DNA from: Marsupella aquatica
Taxonomy: Eukaryota > Marchantiophyta
DNA length: 64,000 nucleotides
Assembly: GCA_973895155.1 (NCBI GenBank)
Contig: OZ316896.1
Span: 2,790,001 to 2,854,000, forward strand
Direction: 5' to 3'
Part shown: piece after piece, positions 49,268 through 62,554 of the stretch
Numbering within the stretch: position 1 is the stretch's first letter
Layout of the letters: each line of letters opens with the position of its first letter
Program-made: the position numbers and the translations under genes
The notes under the pieces: model-generated
What the model was told of the DNA's origin: nothing
Database searches by the model: none
Seen by the model: the letters and a program-made list of their open reading frames with translations, nothing else

Positions 49268-52200
49268 TTAATCTCTGACATATGGAATAGTTTCATCAAT
49301 GGTATCTACTTTCTCTCCATCTTCTAATTCATCTTTATATCTATCATCTCCTGGTAAAGCACAGATTGTCACTCCCCTTTCATCACCTTCTGCAAATGAC
49401 TGACGGTCCTCAGGAATATTGCCCCTGCGCCACTTCAACTTTGACATGGCCATGCTTGGTGAAGCAGCGGAGCTACTAGAAGACTCTTCCACTGAGCCAT
49501 TTTGGGGAGTATCAATACTCGTCGTAGGAGAGCTCTCACTTGAACCAACCTTCGTGACAGTGAGACATTCAGGTTCATCCTTGCTCGAGGCCATACTGCC
49601 ATTCGTTTGTGCTTCTTTTTCCAGAATCTTCCCAGATGGAGAGGCAAGAGCAATACTCGACGTTGACAGAGAGTCCCCTCTATCAATGGTGATAGCGCTA
49701 GGAGAAGAGTTCTGACTATTACTCACACTAGACAAACGGATGGGTAGCTCATCATCTGATGTCTGGAACTGTAATACACTTCCAACGTTCTCCGCAAAGG
49801 AACTTTCTCTACTGCTGTCAGCATCCATCGTGGCGGCTGCTCGCCATGACTCATCCAAATTCAGGCACTCCTTCTCAATTAAACTTGGACTACTTGTTCG
49901 CGAACTCCAAGTCTCCCTCACCCTAGCCTTCAGGCCATTCCAAATAAGCCATTACAGAGAAATCAGCTTGGATGCAATATGATGATTAGTAAAAACAACA
50001 ATCATAACACAACCTGCATCTCTGTTAGTTGACGTAGTCTACTTGCCTCTTTGAAAGAGACCCTGTTCCTTTGCACAAACAAAATCTACACAACAAATAT
50101 ACGCAGTAGTTGGCTACTCAGTATTTTGTGTAAGGGCTACGTCTGAATTAGTGATGTTCGTTCAAACAAAGATTTACACCTTGACATGACAAGGTCTAAG
50201 GAATTGCATGATTATCTTGGCTGAGCGAACACATCTTAGCCCTACAGTTTTATTAGATGGCAGCTTAAATCTTTTTCTTTCCGTGAGAGATAATTAATTG
50301 AAGACAGCCCCATCAACTCCACAATGTAGGCAATCACCTGAAAGGTGACCACATAGTCAGCCTCTTTGCTCCCTTTCCTTTCCAAAGCCTCTTGCGCACG
50401 GAGCTCCATTGATTCACGCATCAGGCCCCTCAGGAACGACACATCATCAGACCTCACACCGAGGCCCCTGAGAAGAAGGGAACCGAGCTGTAGACTTGTC
50501 TACCAGACAGGAACAGCACCACAAGAGATGGAAATTAGTTCAATACTATCAGAAACAACGTCCTGATCTTTGAGATGATCCCATTCGAACCATCTTGTCC
50601 CGTTCAAAAGCCATGATGATGCTAATGATTCAGTCAATTTGAGGCAAGTACCTCAGTGGTCTCCAGGATGGCATCGGTAGCACCAGCAGTCTTCAACTCC
50701 AGCAGATGTTCAAGATCTAATGATCTAGCATATATTGGTATCTGAATTCCAAACCAAAAGAGTAAATCCAACGCTCATCTTCCTTGACGACTAATTGAGA
50801 CCCCCTCAACTATCTTCCCAAGTTCACCAATAGAAAGGACAGAAACAAAAGTAAAGGGGTCTCACGGGGTAAGAGAGGAAGTACGTTAGGGAAAGCACTA
50901 CGCAACCTCTCCACAGCTTGGACTGATTTCTGCCGTCCTGTATACATCACCATAACTGCCATGGGTGTTGAAATCCCAGCCGTTTGTAGCACTATAGGTC
51001 TAGATCCATCTCCGTAAAGTACGGGAAAGCCAAGATTACGTGCAGCCTGCAGACAACCCATTACAAGAGGCCCACATCATTTAGTGCACAAAGAGAATTA
51101 TAACAGCGTCCTTGGGAACAATGATCAGGTGATCAGTGAGCTCGATATGTAGTAACTACGCTTGGGACCACGTCGGCTTTGGCTAGTCCATGACATCTTT
51201 GTTCCAGACGAATTATCGAAGTCTAAAAACGCTGCGATGATGCCTCGAAAACTGGCAACGTTATGGTGCTTACGCGGATTAAAGAGTCTAGGATTACAAC
51301 AGGCGAGCTCCAGACCTACGGTGACACTTGGAGTTTAGACCGCTATACCTTAACTCGGCTTGGATCCAAATCGAATGCCACGTATGACCATCCAGCTGCA
51401 TCCCCTCCATGGCCAGATGCAAGAGGGGTGGACAGAAAGTTAGCCAGTACCTGCACACGCAGAAGGATGTCAACGGGTAGGACCCTATAGAAGAAAGCAA
51501 CGCTTTCACTGGTGCAATTGACAACGATTAAACCACATCAAAGTGGTGCTGTTCAGAACAGATATTCATTTCAATAGAGCGTGACCTAATGCTATTTCTG
51601 CAGAGCACACTGAAAGTAAACCCCCATACACAGTCATTTTGTGCAAACCAAACACAATATCATGCACAAAATATAACACCCCTACCCGTTCCACTCCAGA
51701 TATTTCAGTTGGAGGACGCGTTAAGATGGACATAAGAAGATTCTAAGAAAACTTTCTACGCGATAGTTACCACAACATAGGACCAATGACGTGTCTGGAT
51801 GCACAGAGGGAAACTAACCTGGCCCATCTGTCCAAAACCTATGATGACCACCGGCTCACTTGCCTGAAAATTGGTGACACCTTCCAACTTCTGTTTCAAC
51901 AAAAATATTAGAATTTTCCATCCAGGCTCGGCATTCTTTGTAGCATGCGTCTAGTCGAATGGTTACCGCAAATTTGGCCAGGTAAGGTACAATCTAGGCC
52001 ACCTAATTCTTCCACAATGACGCCTGACGGCTGTGTTCGGGGTTCGGGTTAAAATATGTCCCTTGTAAGTAATCTGGAATGCAATAACAACGCGTTGCCT
52101 AATTTAGAGGGTCAGGAGTCTGATAGTTACATACATCTTGCTCTCCAGGTTTGCCTTCGAGCCTCGACTCTAGGTACTCTGCAGCTGCTCGACCAACCTC

Positions 52201-55200
52201 GTTCAAGAGAGGAGTTAAAGCCATGGATAAAACAACTACTATAATTAGCAGTCGATTCAACTCCGTTGGTAACACCCCAAGTCTGCAAGGAAAAAGCTTC
52301 AGAGTGAGATGCTGCAACCTAAATGATATTCATTCTTCGAAAAGGTACCATTTAGGAACCAGACACTCTCCTTGAAGGGATATTCAACATCCTCCTCACA
52401 TTACCAACAATGAGTCAGATGCGCGTAATTTGAAAAAGACTTACTGATTGGCAAGTGAGAAAACAACAAAGGCAAACTCTCCTCCTTGCGATAGCAGTAG
52501 CCCAGTTCGCACACTCTCTGGTAGAGTGAGTCCCACTCTTGGCCCAATTGCGGTGATAATAGCTGTCTTGATGGCAATTAGACCCCCCAACAGAGCCAGA
52601 ACATTTGGCCACTCTCGGTAAAGGAGCTGTCAAAGATAGCAACAGTCAGCAAGCTTTCAAAAGCATGGAATAGAAGTCTCACACGATGACTGCAAAACAA
52701 CAACAACAAGATACATACAAGCTATCAACAACTACGACGTACCCGAAGGTCGATGGACGTTCCGGTTGTAACAAAGAAAAGACCAAGAAGCAAACCCCGA
52801 AATGGTCTTATATCTGCCTCCACTTGTGTTCGATAGTTTGTCTCTGCAAGTAATGCTCCGGCTAGGAAAGCTCCCAACTGAAAAAATGAAATCCATCAAT
52901 GAATAACAGAAAATGACAAGCGAGGTGATGGCCAACACCTGCCAGCTCAAAAATTCATCTTTGCATAAGCAAAAACTTGCAACATTAAAGGCTATTCACC
53001 TAAATTGTGCAATCCCGAGTAACAACTACATGACAACGAAAAGACCCCGCATTCTGGCGATTACTTACCGTGTCACTGAAACCAAGTTTCTGGGTAAGAA
53101 GAGACGTTCCCGTTACAGTGAGAAGACAAAGAGCCACAAATGCCTCTGAGCTTCTCGAATTAGCAACCACCTGCCAAAGGATGAGTCACATTTGGAAACA
53201 AAACAGTTTGTCTGAGCAACTATCACAAATAGACAGGTCAAAACCCTCATCAAAACCAAATACAATGGTGAACAATGAGTACCTCAAATAATCTTCGTAG
53301 TAGGAGCCGACCACCAAGAGAGAGTACTCCAAGACCAAGCAGAGCCTTCAAGCTCTCTGCCGCAAGCTTAGGCCACAGTGCTTCATTATTGAGATTCTGC
53401 AGTGCATAAGAAGACTTTAGGTCCTGTACAGATCTGATGAAACCCAGAGCTCACAAATTGCAAACTGCTATCGAACGTCAGCTAACTCATCAAGTTCAAC
53501 AGACGACAATACCAGCTGTGGGATGAAATTTTTGAACAAGGGCTTTGGAACGTAAATGAGCTTTATCACAGTCATACCCCGCTTTCCAATATGGGAAGAA
53601 TTACAAGTAATGGCACCACAGCAATATCCTGAGATTCGGACAAACTCAATGTTAGCATCTTGCGACTTTTATTGCTTCCATTCGTTATCCTGGAAGTGTT
53701 ATGAAAGTCAAGTCAACATAGAATCTTCCTGCTGCTAGTTTCTGGACAATGTTTTGTGCATCTGACCTTATGTGATAAACTGCCTAGTACACCGCGAAGT
53801 CAAAGACTCTCGATTCAATTCCATACTAGGAACCAAGTGCAACATTGATTATTTACGAAGTTCAGTTGTGAGATGCATGCATGAGACTGTTTGCAACTAG
53901 TACACGAATGAAACAGTCGTTCAGTGAAGTGACCAACCTGAAGGAGAAGAATTCCAAGGGTAGCTGAACCGAAGCGAGTTGGAAGCTCACCCTTTTCAGC
54001 CAAAAGCTGCAATGTACAGGCAAAATCATTCAGGATTACATTATATACCAGACTGGAACTCTATGTCACACATAGCTGCGTGGGGCGCACTGTGCCAAGA
54101 AGGATTTCCATCCCACACAAGAGATTCTCACCTGTAAAACAAAGGCTGACGAGGAAAGTGAGAGACCAGCTCCTATGACAACTGCTTCATCTACAGTCCG
54201 AATATTTACCTGCAAGTGTGTCACAGATGTAAATGCACAGTTACGTGAAGCTTGGTGGCAATCTAGGTTCTTCTCAATCTGTTGCAAGTAAAAGAAACTA
54301 TCCTTTGCTCTACAATCCCTTTGCCAAGAACACTCCAATAGCCATCAAGAGTAATTGGTGAAAAACTGCAAGAACCAGGCAACACAAGGTGACTCATCTT
54401 GCAGGAAAACTACCCAAGGGGAAAAAGCCAATGCAATACCCCTCAGTTTGGAAACTCTCATACGGACAATTCAGCTTCTACTACAATATGCTACATGTAA
54501 TTTGTGCTGTCACTTTGAACCAGACATTGAAGATAGGAAATAACCTACGAACCAGATCAGGTCTAGCATGAAAAAAGAATTCCAGAAGCCTTGTGCCGAT
54601 CGCACCATTTGTTGGAAGTTCAAAGGCTGTAAATACCAAAGTAGAAAGGAAGACCTGCAAAAGAGGATATCCATCAGTCTTTGGGGAAGTTCCCAAATCA
54701 ACACTTCACTAGAAATGCGCATTATCTAGCAAGCATACTTTCAAGAGCGTCAACAACTGAGACCATTTCATACATCACCACTCTCCCGAAGGTACGTAAC
54801 GTACCCCCCTGGGCATGCCTGACCAATCTGTACGTCCGAACGCAAATAGCAGCTGTACAGGAACTAAATCTGCTTGATTCAATGCCTAACCTGCATCGTG
54901 AAGTTGCCTAGGAATGGAAAATGAGGCTTACTTTGCGTGCGTCTGATACTCTGAAACCCTAAAATAAGAGAATCGAAACAGGATGCCGTTTGCCATTGAA
55001 ACCTATGTGGTTATTCCGTTAGCTCTCATTTCCTCGTTTTGCTTAATTTCTAACCTGGTACGGATATTGAAGACATTAATTTTCCGGCACAGCAAAAGTT
55101 TACCTCTAAAACCACTGAATCTCGTTCCATTTGACAGAAACAATGAGATCAGAAAAGGACAAAACATATAAAGGTAGAACGGAAGGAATGAAGACCAACC

Positions 55201-56430
55201 TGGGCAAGACCAATACCCAAGGCAAATTTTGCTAACGCTTTTAGGCGAGCTAGGGAGAGCTCCAGTCCCATCTCAAAGAGCTGCATAAAAGCACGTTCAA
55301 AATATACGTTGTCCACTTAAATTACCGAACTGTGGGTTTAGGTGCTTTAGAACGGACGGTATATTTAAATAACGCGGCACTTCAAGAATTCAGGGTAATC
55401 TCAAGTGAGGATCCAACTATCAGATGCTTTGCAGGTCAGCAAGATGGCGAATTTAACTTACAAGAAAAAGTATTCCGAGTTCTGATAAAGCCTTGACATC
55501 CGTAACATTTCGAATCAGACCCAACTGATTGAGCACAACTCCGGAAAGGAGAAACCCTAAGATCTATAATTGTCAGAAACGGCAACCTGTTGTCAGTAAT
55601 ATCGTGCGCATAAAGTAGCAGTACTTAAGGTGTTTATAATCGCTTAGACCGCCGTAGAAATTATGATTTGAAGAGAGATCAAATACAATTGTCCAACAGT
55701 AGATGACTTGTGTTGAGGGAATCTTTGTAAAGTATCAAGCTCGTTGTGCTTAAAAACAATTTTAAAAACATAATTCCCTCTCTCAAAGCACTACAAGTGA
55801 TGTGATTCAAGGAGAAGGAAAAGTTAGCCCAATGCAGACAAAACTTAAAACTCAATCCACCGAAAATTGGCGAAAGGCGATGGACGTTCAAGTTCCGAAG
55901 AGAGAGCGTACCGGACTAGCTTTCATCGCTTTGAAGGCAGGGACAACTAGAACAGTGGCTGCAAGGAAGGTCAGTGAATCCAGCCCTAGATTACTGATAA
56001 TATCCATTCCTCCTGCCAGCTCCACAGATGCTTTTGTAACCACAAATCTGCGAATCCGAGTTTGTCCGGGTTTGGCCGCCATAGAGTACCTATTTTTTGA
56101 CCACCTCTGATCTTCCAGATTCTGCAAGAAACTACCTTGAAGGGATATCCTTCGAGTTCGCCCATCGCCATGCACCCTCCGGTTGGCAAGCGCCAAATTA
56201 CTTCTAACAGATTGGGCCGTAGATATCCTACAGAATCTATAACACTGTCCAGACAACCCAGCTAAATATCCACCAGGTCTTGTGTCAGGGGTATATAATG
56301 AATGATTCTTTCCTTGAGCACTCCCTTGCGATAATGTAGGTCCCCGCATCAACTCCTGCATCACCTCAAACACATGGAATACAGCATGAAGACCAGCGCA
56401 ATCTCCCATATAACAACAAACCAGCCTCAT
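49268..56430 (-). CDS. KEA3: K+ efflux antiporter 3, thylakoid K+/H+ exchanger
   Basis: CPA2 antiporter of the chloroplast thylakoid that trades lumen H+ for K+ and so tunes proton-motive force and photoprotection. Nineteen exons on the minus strand: 56430-55912, 55563-55462, 55280-55200, 54654-54553, 54209-54132, 54006-53938, 53628-53578, 53396-53283, 53170-53069, 52877-52743, 52626-52445, 52282-52135, 51890-51819, 51450-51349, 51046-50885, 50741-50652, 50499-50338, 50085-50014, 49927-49268. The frame is open for 1000 codons. Residues 1 to ~140 are an Arg/Ser-rich presequence that would suit plastid import. The Na+/H+-exchanger domain follows ([58 protein letters not shown]). The RCK/TrkA-N domain has GFGQMGQ (579-585) and LYGDGSRP. 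A ~220-residue Ser/acidic tail is extra. An in-frame stop upstream supports the ATG at 56430, but an upstream exon cannot be excluded. Confidence 0.95.
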
Positions 56431-57026
56431 TTGACACAAATCAGTGGACCAAATCAGTGTGCCATTGGGATCGAGTGAATTTTCATGGGAGACTTGTCCA
56501 AAAGCGCACGCTATCAAGCACTTCCCCTGCTTCACTCTGGTCTAGGGACTGTGGCGACACCACGATTCATACCATTTGCAAAAGCAGAGTCCAATTCGGG
56601 CAAAGTCTCCGTTGACTGTGGATGCTTGCTCTCCCTCGACGGCATTAATTGCATTAATTGAAGAGCTCTAGCTTCTTAACTTCGTACAGGCCATTCAATT
56701 CCCCAGAACGTTCGGCTACACCATCTTTTTCTCGCCAATTGGAAAACTTATAGCTTCTACCGTGCAGCAGGCCACTAAACCATCTCTCTCGTTGTATCCG
56801 AATTCGATATAGAACCAGAGCTCTTCATGGCTCCGGCCAGAGCTTGGCAGCAACAGTAAGCAAGGCAGAATACGATAGGAGCGACCGGAATAATTATGCT
56901 GTCTTACTCATTCTCTTCTCCGTAATTCCCCAATCGCCCAGCGTGGCTAGCTCACTGCCTTCCTGTTTCTCTTCCCTTTCCGCACCGGCCAACGTCATTC
57001 TCATATCCAAGTACTCATCACTTCGA

Positions 57027-57066
<40 letters not shown>

Positions 57067-57112
57067 CTCACTTCGCCATGGCGCAAGTCAAGGAATCTAA
57101 GAATAAAGAGCG
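56431..57112. other. KEA3 upstream flank
   Basis: Expected promoter and leader of KEA3. A (CT)16 run lies at 57031-57062, read as (GA)n toward KEA3, about 600 bp before the start codon. CT/GA tracts are common near plant promoters, so a regulatory role is possible but not shown. Small frames here are made by the repeat. Confidence 0.4.
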
Positions 57113-58073
57113 ATGTTAACCTTTATCCAGAAAAAGATGTGTCCCAAAATAACCATCGGTTCACAGACACCATCCGTCCACGTAGACCACCTGCCCATCG
57201 AGCAACCGCCGGTCCGTCACAAAACCCAACACTGCCCGAGAACCACCAGCGGAGGACGAGAGTACCCATCAGTCACACGAGAAAGAACTTCCATAGAAGA
57301 ACAATGGTCCACCGTGGGACACGAGAGGGCGATCGTTCGATAAGAACATCGATGCAATGAGACCCGGAGGAGGAACAGAGCGAGGAGGCAAGAACATGCT
57401 TGCAAACGAGGTTACAGTGACATTTTGTTGTGTCCCTTGACACAGAAGAAGGAGAACGTCTGCTGCTTGAGGAGAGACAAGTGTACCGGTGAACTCCTCC
57501 TGGCCAGAAGAAGTGGATGGCATTATGGCAAGGGTAGACGAGCAGAGCCACACTCATCCTGGTCCCTCACTACAGATTTTCTTTTCAATTCATCACGCTG
57601 ACTGTTCGTGAGAAATTCATGCATTAGCTCCCCTTGGGTCCCACTTGTTAGAAGCTGCCCACATTCATTGACGTGTTGGTTGTAAGGAAGTAATAATAAT
57701 CTATAGTGTATTAGTATCTAGTAGGGGGTTTCAAATCTCACTATTTCATGGACCTTTAACTTAGTTGCTAAGATATTATATATATATATATGGACAGAAA
57801 AATTATGCACTACCAAATTCATAAGAAGGATTGGTCATTGACCAAATTGTAATTTTTTTGGAGTTAGCAACGCGCCATATCGATCAAAATGTGTTTCCAA
57901 CAAAGGTGATACTTTAAAGTTATCCGCAATGTGAGTGATTAAGGGCGACTGGTCGTGACTTGTACCTAAATTAAAGGGTGAGTTAACTTAAATGGAAACT
58001 TCAAGTACTCAGGGGCGAGAAACAGGGTGAATCCCGTTTTTTGTCCTTCCAACAGTGTCGGGCCCTTCTCACC

Positions 58074-58124
58074 GCGAGTTAGTGTCAGCCGCGAGTTAGT
58101 GCCAGCCGTGAGTTAGTGCCAGGA
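58074..58124. repeat. 17 bp unit, three tandem copies
   Basis: Three near-identical copies of G(C/T)GAGTTAGTG(T/C)CAGCC. Confidence 0.9.
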
Positions 58125-58166
58125 CGTTCTGCTCTTTCCTGCCCAGGCCCATCGTGCCTCCAATGT

Positions 58167-58395
58167 TGCATCGTGCCTTCCTGCTCAGGCCCGACATTGC
58201 TCAAGCCCTCCATAGCTTCAAGCTGCTGATCGAGCACTGCCTAGCTTCCTTGCCTCCATTGCTCCACACTGCATCGTGCCCCTGATTGTGCCTCCATCGC
58301 TGCTGCTCAGGCCCGACATTGCCCAGCCCTCCATAGCTTCGAGCTGCTGAGCACTGCAGCCCAGCTTTGGTTCCTCCATCGCTCCATCCTTGCCT
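58167..58395. repeat. Diverged tandem duplication, about 105-120 bp x 2
   Basis: Both halves share CATCGTGCC, GCTCAGGCCCGACATTGC, AGCCCTCCATAGCTTC and GAGCACTGC, with several indels. Short CTCCATCGCT words recur inside. Confidence 0.8.
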
Positions 58396-59006
58396 CCATC
58401 GGGTATCTTCTAACTCAAGTGGGAGGTTAACTCTCTTAACTCACCTGCTTATTTACTTAACTCAGTTCTTACAAGGGAACTTTAGGAGAGTTTAAAGAAA
58501 CTCACTTAAAAGACCAAATAGGGACTCTGGCCTTGAGTTTGGCCCCTTTACATTAAGGATAACTTTATTGTATTTTCGTTATCTTGTGGGGGAATGTACC
58601 TTGTCTGTACTTCCTCAGCTCTACAATCATGTGGGGAATGTACCTTGCCTATACTGCAACACCGTGCTCGCCAGTGTAAGTGCCTTGCAAGTGTACTGCT
58701 ATGGTAGTTGGGGTGATATATCCCCTTAAGTGTGTAGGTTTATTGAGATAGTTACGTGAGCAAGAGACCATGCTTATAAGCCTGCAAGGAAGTCTATGTC
58801 TGATCAAACGGTTAAAGAAATCCAGTTCCTCAATTGACGGCCATAAGTTTCTTGCGCATTTTGTAATTTTCCTAGGCAGATGATGATGGGAAAATGGTGG
58901 GATCGAGCATTAATATCGTGGTTGCTCCTAGAAATTCTTAACACGTCTACAAACTAGGCCCTAAAACTCCCTTTTGTACACCTTACTACTAATTCGCAAA
59001 CAAAAG

Positions 59007-59058
59007 CTAGAGTTGAAGTCTAGGCTTCTAGAGTGAAGCCTCTAGACCGTAACTCTAG
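59007..59058. other. 52 nt stem-loop
   Basis: CTAGAGTT pairs with AACTCTAG, then after a 3x3 internal loop GTCTAG and GCTTC pair with their complements across a small bulge. The apical loop is TAGAGT. The arms are short for a plant miRNA precursor. Confidence 0.6.
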
Positions 59059-60017
59059 GGCCCCACCAAATGTATGTCAATGGAGAACAAAATGGGATGT
59101 ATGGTATGTTAAAATGATGCTCATGCATGCTGATTTTTTTATCACTCTATTGTCATACAAAGAATGGACATTCAGGCTCATGGAATGAAGAAAAACATTA
59201 CATGTTCTCTCTGTTCTTAAAAGAGTAGTTGGTCAGGTGAATGGTAGACCTTGAACAAAAGGAGAGTCTTCCTGTGCCTGCTTGCCAATTGGCATGGTGA
59301 CATCCCCCATTGTAGTGAGTAGTCCACTGAAAATTTAGCATAGAGTACTCTTATTGCACTTAACGGCAACTTTCAACTATTGTAGTTGATGTGAGGGACT
59401 GTGTAACACTTGGTTAATTGCCAAAAAAATGCAAACATGGACCTTTCGACAATACCCTATTTTGCTCCAGAGATTGGAACCTTTTGAATTGGCAAAATTA
59501 ATATGGGAATTTAACAGCCTTCTCTCATTTCCAAACTTGCTGGACGAAATATTATTGCCACAAGCAGCACCATTTAATTTTTTACATGTAATATATATAT
59601 ATATATATATATAGCTTGCAGAAAAACTATTGGGGAGGTAAACGTTTTGATCAGATCCAATGGGGAACTCAGGCTAGTGCGTTCAAATAGATCTCACTAG
59701 GTAGTAGGACCCAAGCAAAGGGGCATGCCTGTAGGTTACCAAACAGAATCATGATGTGGCTTCTGGGTCCACTTTGGTCATCTAATAGTGGATTGGAAGT
59801 GTGTAGAACAATAGTGCTGAGCAACAAACTAGAGGAAATCCCAGGAGCCATGAGGCTGGTCAGGAATCCAAACTGAAAACAGTCCCGTACAGTACCTTAA
59901 CTGTGCAATATTGAATATTATCCAAATCACTTGAGCAGCCAAGTTGGGTCTTGTAATTTATTACTCTGCACATCAACAAAAGAAATAATGAGCCCTCGAG
60001 AGAAAATGGCTTGAGAC

Positions 60018-60195
60018 GAGGCCCTTTAAAAAAAATTTAAAAAGGGATTTCTGCCTTCTTCTCGCCTCCATTGCTGGATCGAGGCGAGGCCCCTTCTTTT
60101 AAAAGAGACTTCCACCCCCCTCTTCTCGCTTCCATCCCTGGCTCGAGGCAAGGCCCCTTCCATTGAAAGGGAGTTCCGCCCTCCTCTTCTCGTTT
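60018..60195. repeat. About 65 bp unit, nearly three tandem copies
   Basis: Units share GAGGC(G/A)AGGCCCCTTC, TTCTCGC(C/T)TCCAT and a purine-rich AAAGGGA-type block. Confidence 0.8.
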
Positions 60196-61133
60196 CCTTC
60201 TGTCCGTTCAGTAACATGTCATTTTGCTGGTGCCCTGAGGGGTCATTATTTTAGTCAGGCAGCAAACTATGAACCCAAAACCTCTCTAGCAATGTGCAAT
60301 CTTCATGTTGCAGAGTATGAGGAGTACTGAGGGCTCAGGGTACAGGACTGGTCAGACTCCCCATGTCCAAGCCCTCATACTGTAAGATTCTACTGGATAA
60401 CTGCATGAAACTGCTTCACATAATTCTTTGCTGCAATTATCAATAAATCATTCTTATGTATGTGTTGCACTAATTGATAAATGCATGTGTACTCTTCTGG
60501 GTGCAAATACACTAATGTATTGGTCTTCTAGTGAGGGTCTACCTGCACTTATGAAAACTGCATTTTTTAAGAAATAAATTGTTGTAATATTAGGAGACGA
60601 CATGGCCTGCCTGCGCTTAACTATGGAATGCACTTATGTGCAACTTAGTTTTACTACAAAGGACAAAGCAAAATAGGATAGGTAAAAAGCAAGCAAATAA
60701 ACACTAAAAAATAGAGCAACAGTGACAACCACACTTTATCATGGAATGCACTTACACAGGGTGCACTTAAGCAAGGCAGATTCTATTGTATCATACAAGC
60801 CAAACAAAGTACATTGGAGTAAAAGCAAACAAAGAGTACAAACACAACAAATAGAGAGCAAGGTGAGTAGGTGACAACCACGGGATGGAGTTATCACAGA
60901 TAGTAGACAGTATCATGAATGGCCAAACAGCCTACAACGAAGTGAGCAAACAAAGAGTACAAACATGAGCAAAGGTGACGTGTGTGCCTTTTTTTCATTT
61001 TCTTGTGAGATGCTGATTCTCACAAGGGAGCCTATCCATAACTTCATGCCTATGATGGTTTGTGGCATGGAAAGATTATGTTCGATTTTCTATGGAACAT
61101 TTTGTGTCATGCAAAGGATATGTTGACTTGCTG

Positions 61134-61242
61134 CCAACTCAAACATACTCCAGGGAAACCAGGACTTCTGGGGCCACAGGACCACTCCCAACTAAAACAC
61201 ACTCCAGAGAAACCAGGACTTGTGGGGCCACAGGACCACTCC
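61134..61242. repeat. Tandem duplication, about 55 bp x 2
   Basis: Both copies contain CTCCAG(G/A)GAAACCAGGACTT and GGGGCCACAGGACCACTCC with only a few substitutions, so the duplication is recent. Confidence 0.9.
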
Positions 61243-61762
61243 TGTGTGGTCTTCTTCCTGATATCTAAGTATAGCATAATGACTGCCGCAGTAGGGGGTT
61301 TACTAGGCTGCATGTAACTCTTTGACCTAGAAGTGAAGAAAATTTGATCTGCAAGGCAAGAAAAATTTTCCAAGCATTCTAGATTCAGACCCTCAGGCCA
61401 GACCATTTGTATATTAAGTGAATACAATATAAAGCACAGGTAACTGGTGTGTAACCATTTCTGGAGATCCTTGTTATTACTATAATCTATTGCCCGGAAA
61501 CTTGTGATAGGTAACTAGTTTACGGGCAATATTTTCTCATGATTTGAGATGTGTCTTTCAATCTTCTTTCTTGGGCATTTTCACTGGTCGCAGGAATGCC
61601 CAGCGAGGGATGAAGTTAGCATGACCAGCTCTATAGACCAACTTTTCTATCTCTGCAAAATTAAACCCACCAGAAGTTGTCTTTTGTGCACCAGAGCTTA
61701 CTTTTCTATCTTTGCAAAATTAAAACCCTGGAGCCTAGCCCACCATGAGTTTTGAGTACCAG

Positions 61763-62017
61763 AACTGACAAGTTTGGGCACCCAGGAGTATTGCCTGCCC
61801 ATCCTTTCCCAAAGACCATAAACAACAGACCAACCCATTGTGAGACATCTGGACCACAAATGGGATTATCCTATGTGCAAGTCAAAGCACTCCCCAGAAC
61901 TGACAAGTTTGGGCATTGCCCACCCATCCTTTCCCAACTACCATAAACAACACACACCAACCCATTGTGAGACATCTGGACCACAAATGTGATTAATGTG
62001 CATGTTAAAGCACCTCC
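61763..62017. repeat. Tandem duplication, about 120-135 bp x 2
   Basis: Both copies begin with AACTGACAAGTTTGGGCA and contain CCCATCCTTTCCCAA, CCAACCCATTGTGAGACATC and TGGACCACAAATG. A partial third copy follows near 62046. Confidence 0.9.
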
Positions 62018-62424
62018 ATAAGCAAGGTCTTCTGGCAGTGACTTACCACAAATGTGATTAACCTTTAGTATGATTGATCTTTAGGGGCACATATTTAGGT
62101 AGCCTGTAAAGTTTTTGTCATTGTCAGTACTGGACCTAGTTTGACACCCCCGTTGTGACAATGGACCATCCCACTACATTGCACTATGCTCACCGGTTGC
62201 AATCAATCATGACTAAATTCTCCACCATTTAAACTTTTCATGCATTACCAATACTCACTGCTCCTGAGTTCACCAGCTCGCTACTCACGCATTGACCCAG
62301 CTGTGAATGGGGCCAACACTCAATTCAACCCGCAACTCATGGATTAGCCGACTTGTAAACAACTGGACCACACCTCACTACTCATGCATTTATCGAGTTG
62401 AGAATGGCACCACCTTTAATTCAA

Positions 62425-62536
62425 CTTGCTACTAATGCATTAGGGCATGTCAAAGCAAGGCTGCAACTCAGCCACCTTTCAATTCAACTCACTACTAATG
62501 CATTAGGGCGTGTCAAAGCAAGGCTGTAACTCAGTT
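62425..62536. repeat. Tandem duplication, about 70 bp
   Basis: Two copies of a unit with CTACTAATGCATTAGGGC(A/G), TGTCAAAGCAAGGCTG and AACTCAG. Confidence 0.85.
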
Positions 62537-62554
62537 ACAACTCAGAACATAAAC

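Larger units (their letters stand above)
57113..62424. other. Gene-free stretch rich in short tandem duplications
   Basis: No gene recognised. Besides the tandem duplications and hairpin listed separately, there are short (TA)n runs near 57780 and 59590. Open frames are short and fit repeat composition. Confidence 0.5.

Noticed and set aside
56844-57119. Frame containing a Ser-Leu-Ser-Leu run upstream of KEA3
   Set aside because: Made by the (CT)16 tract. No conserved sequence on either side.
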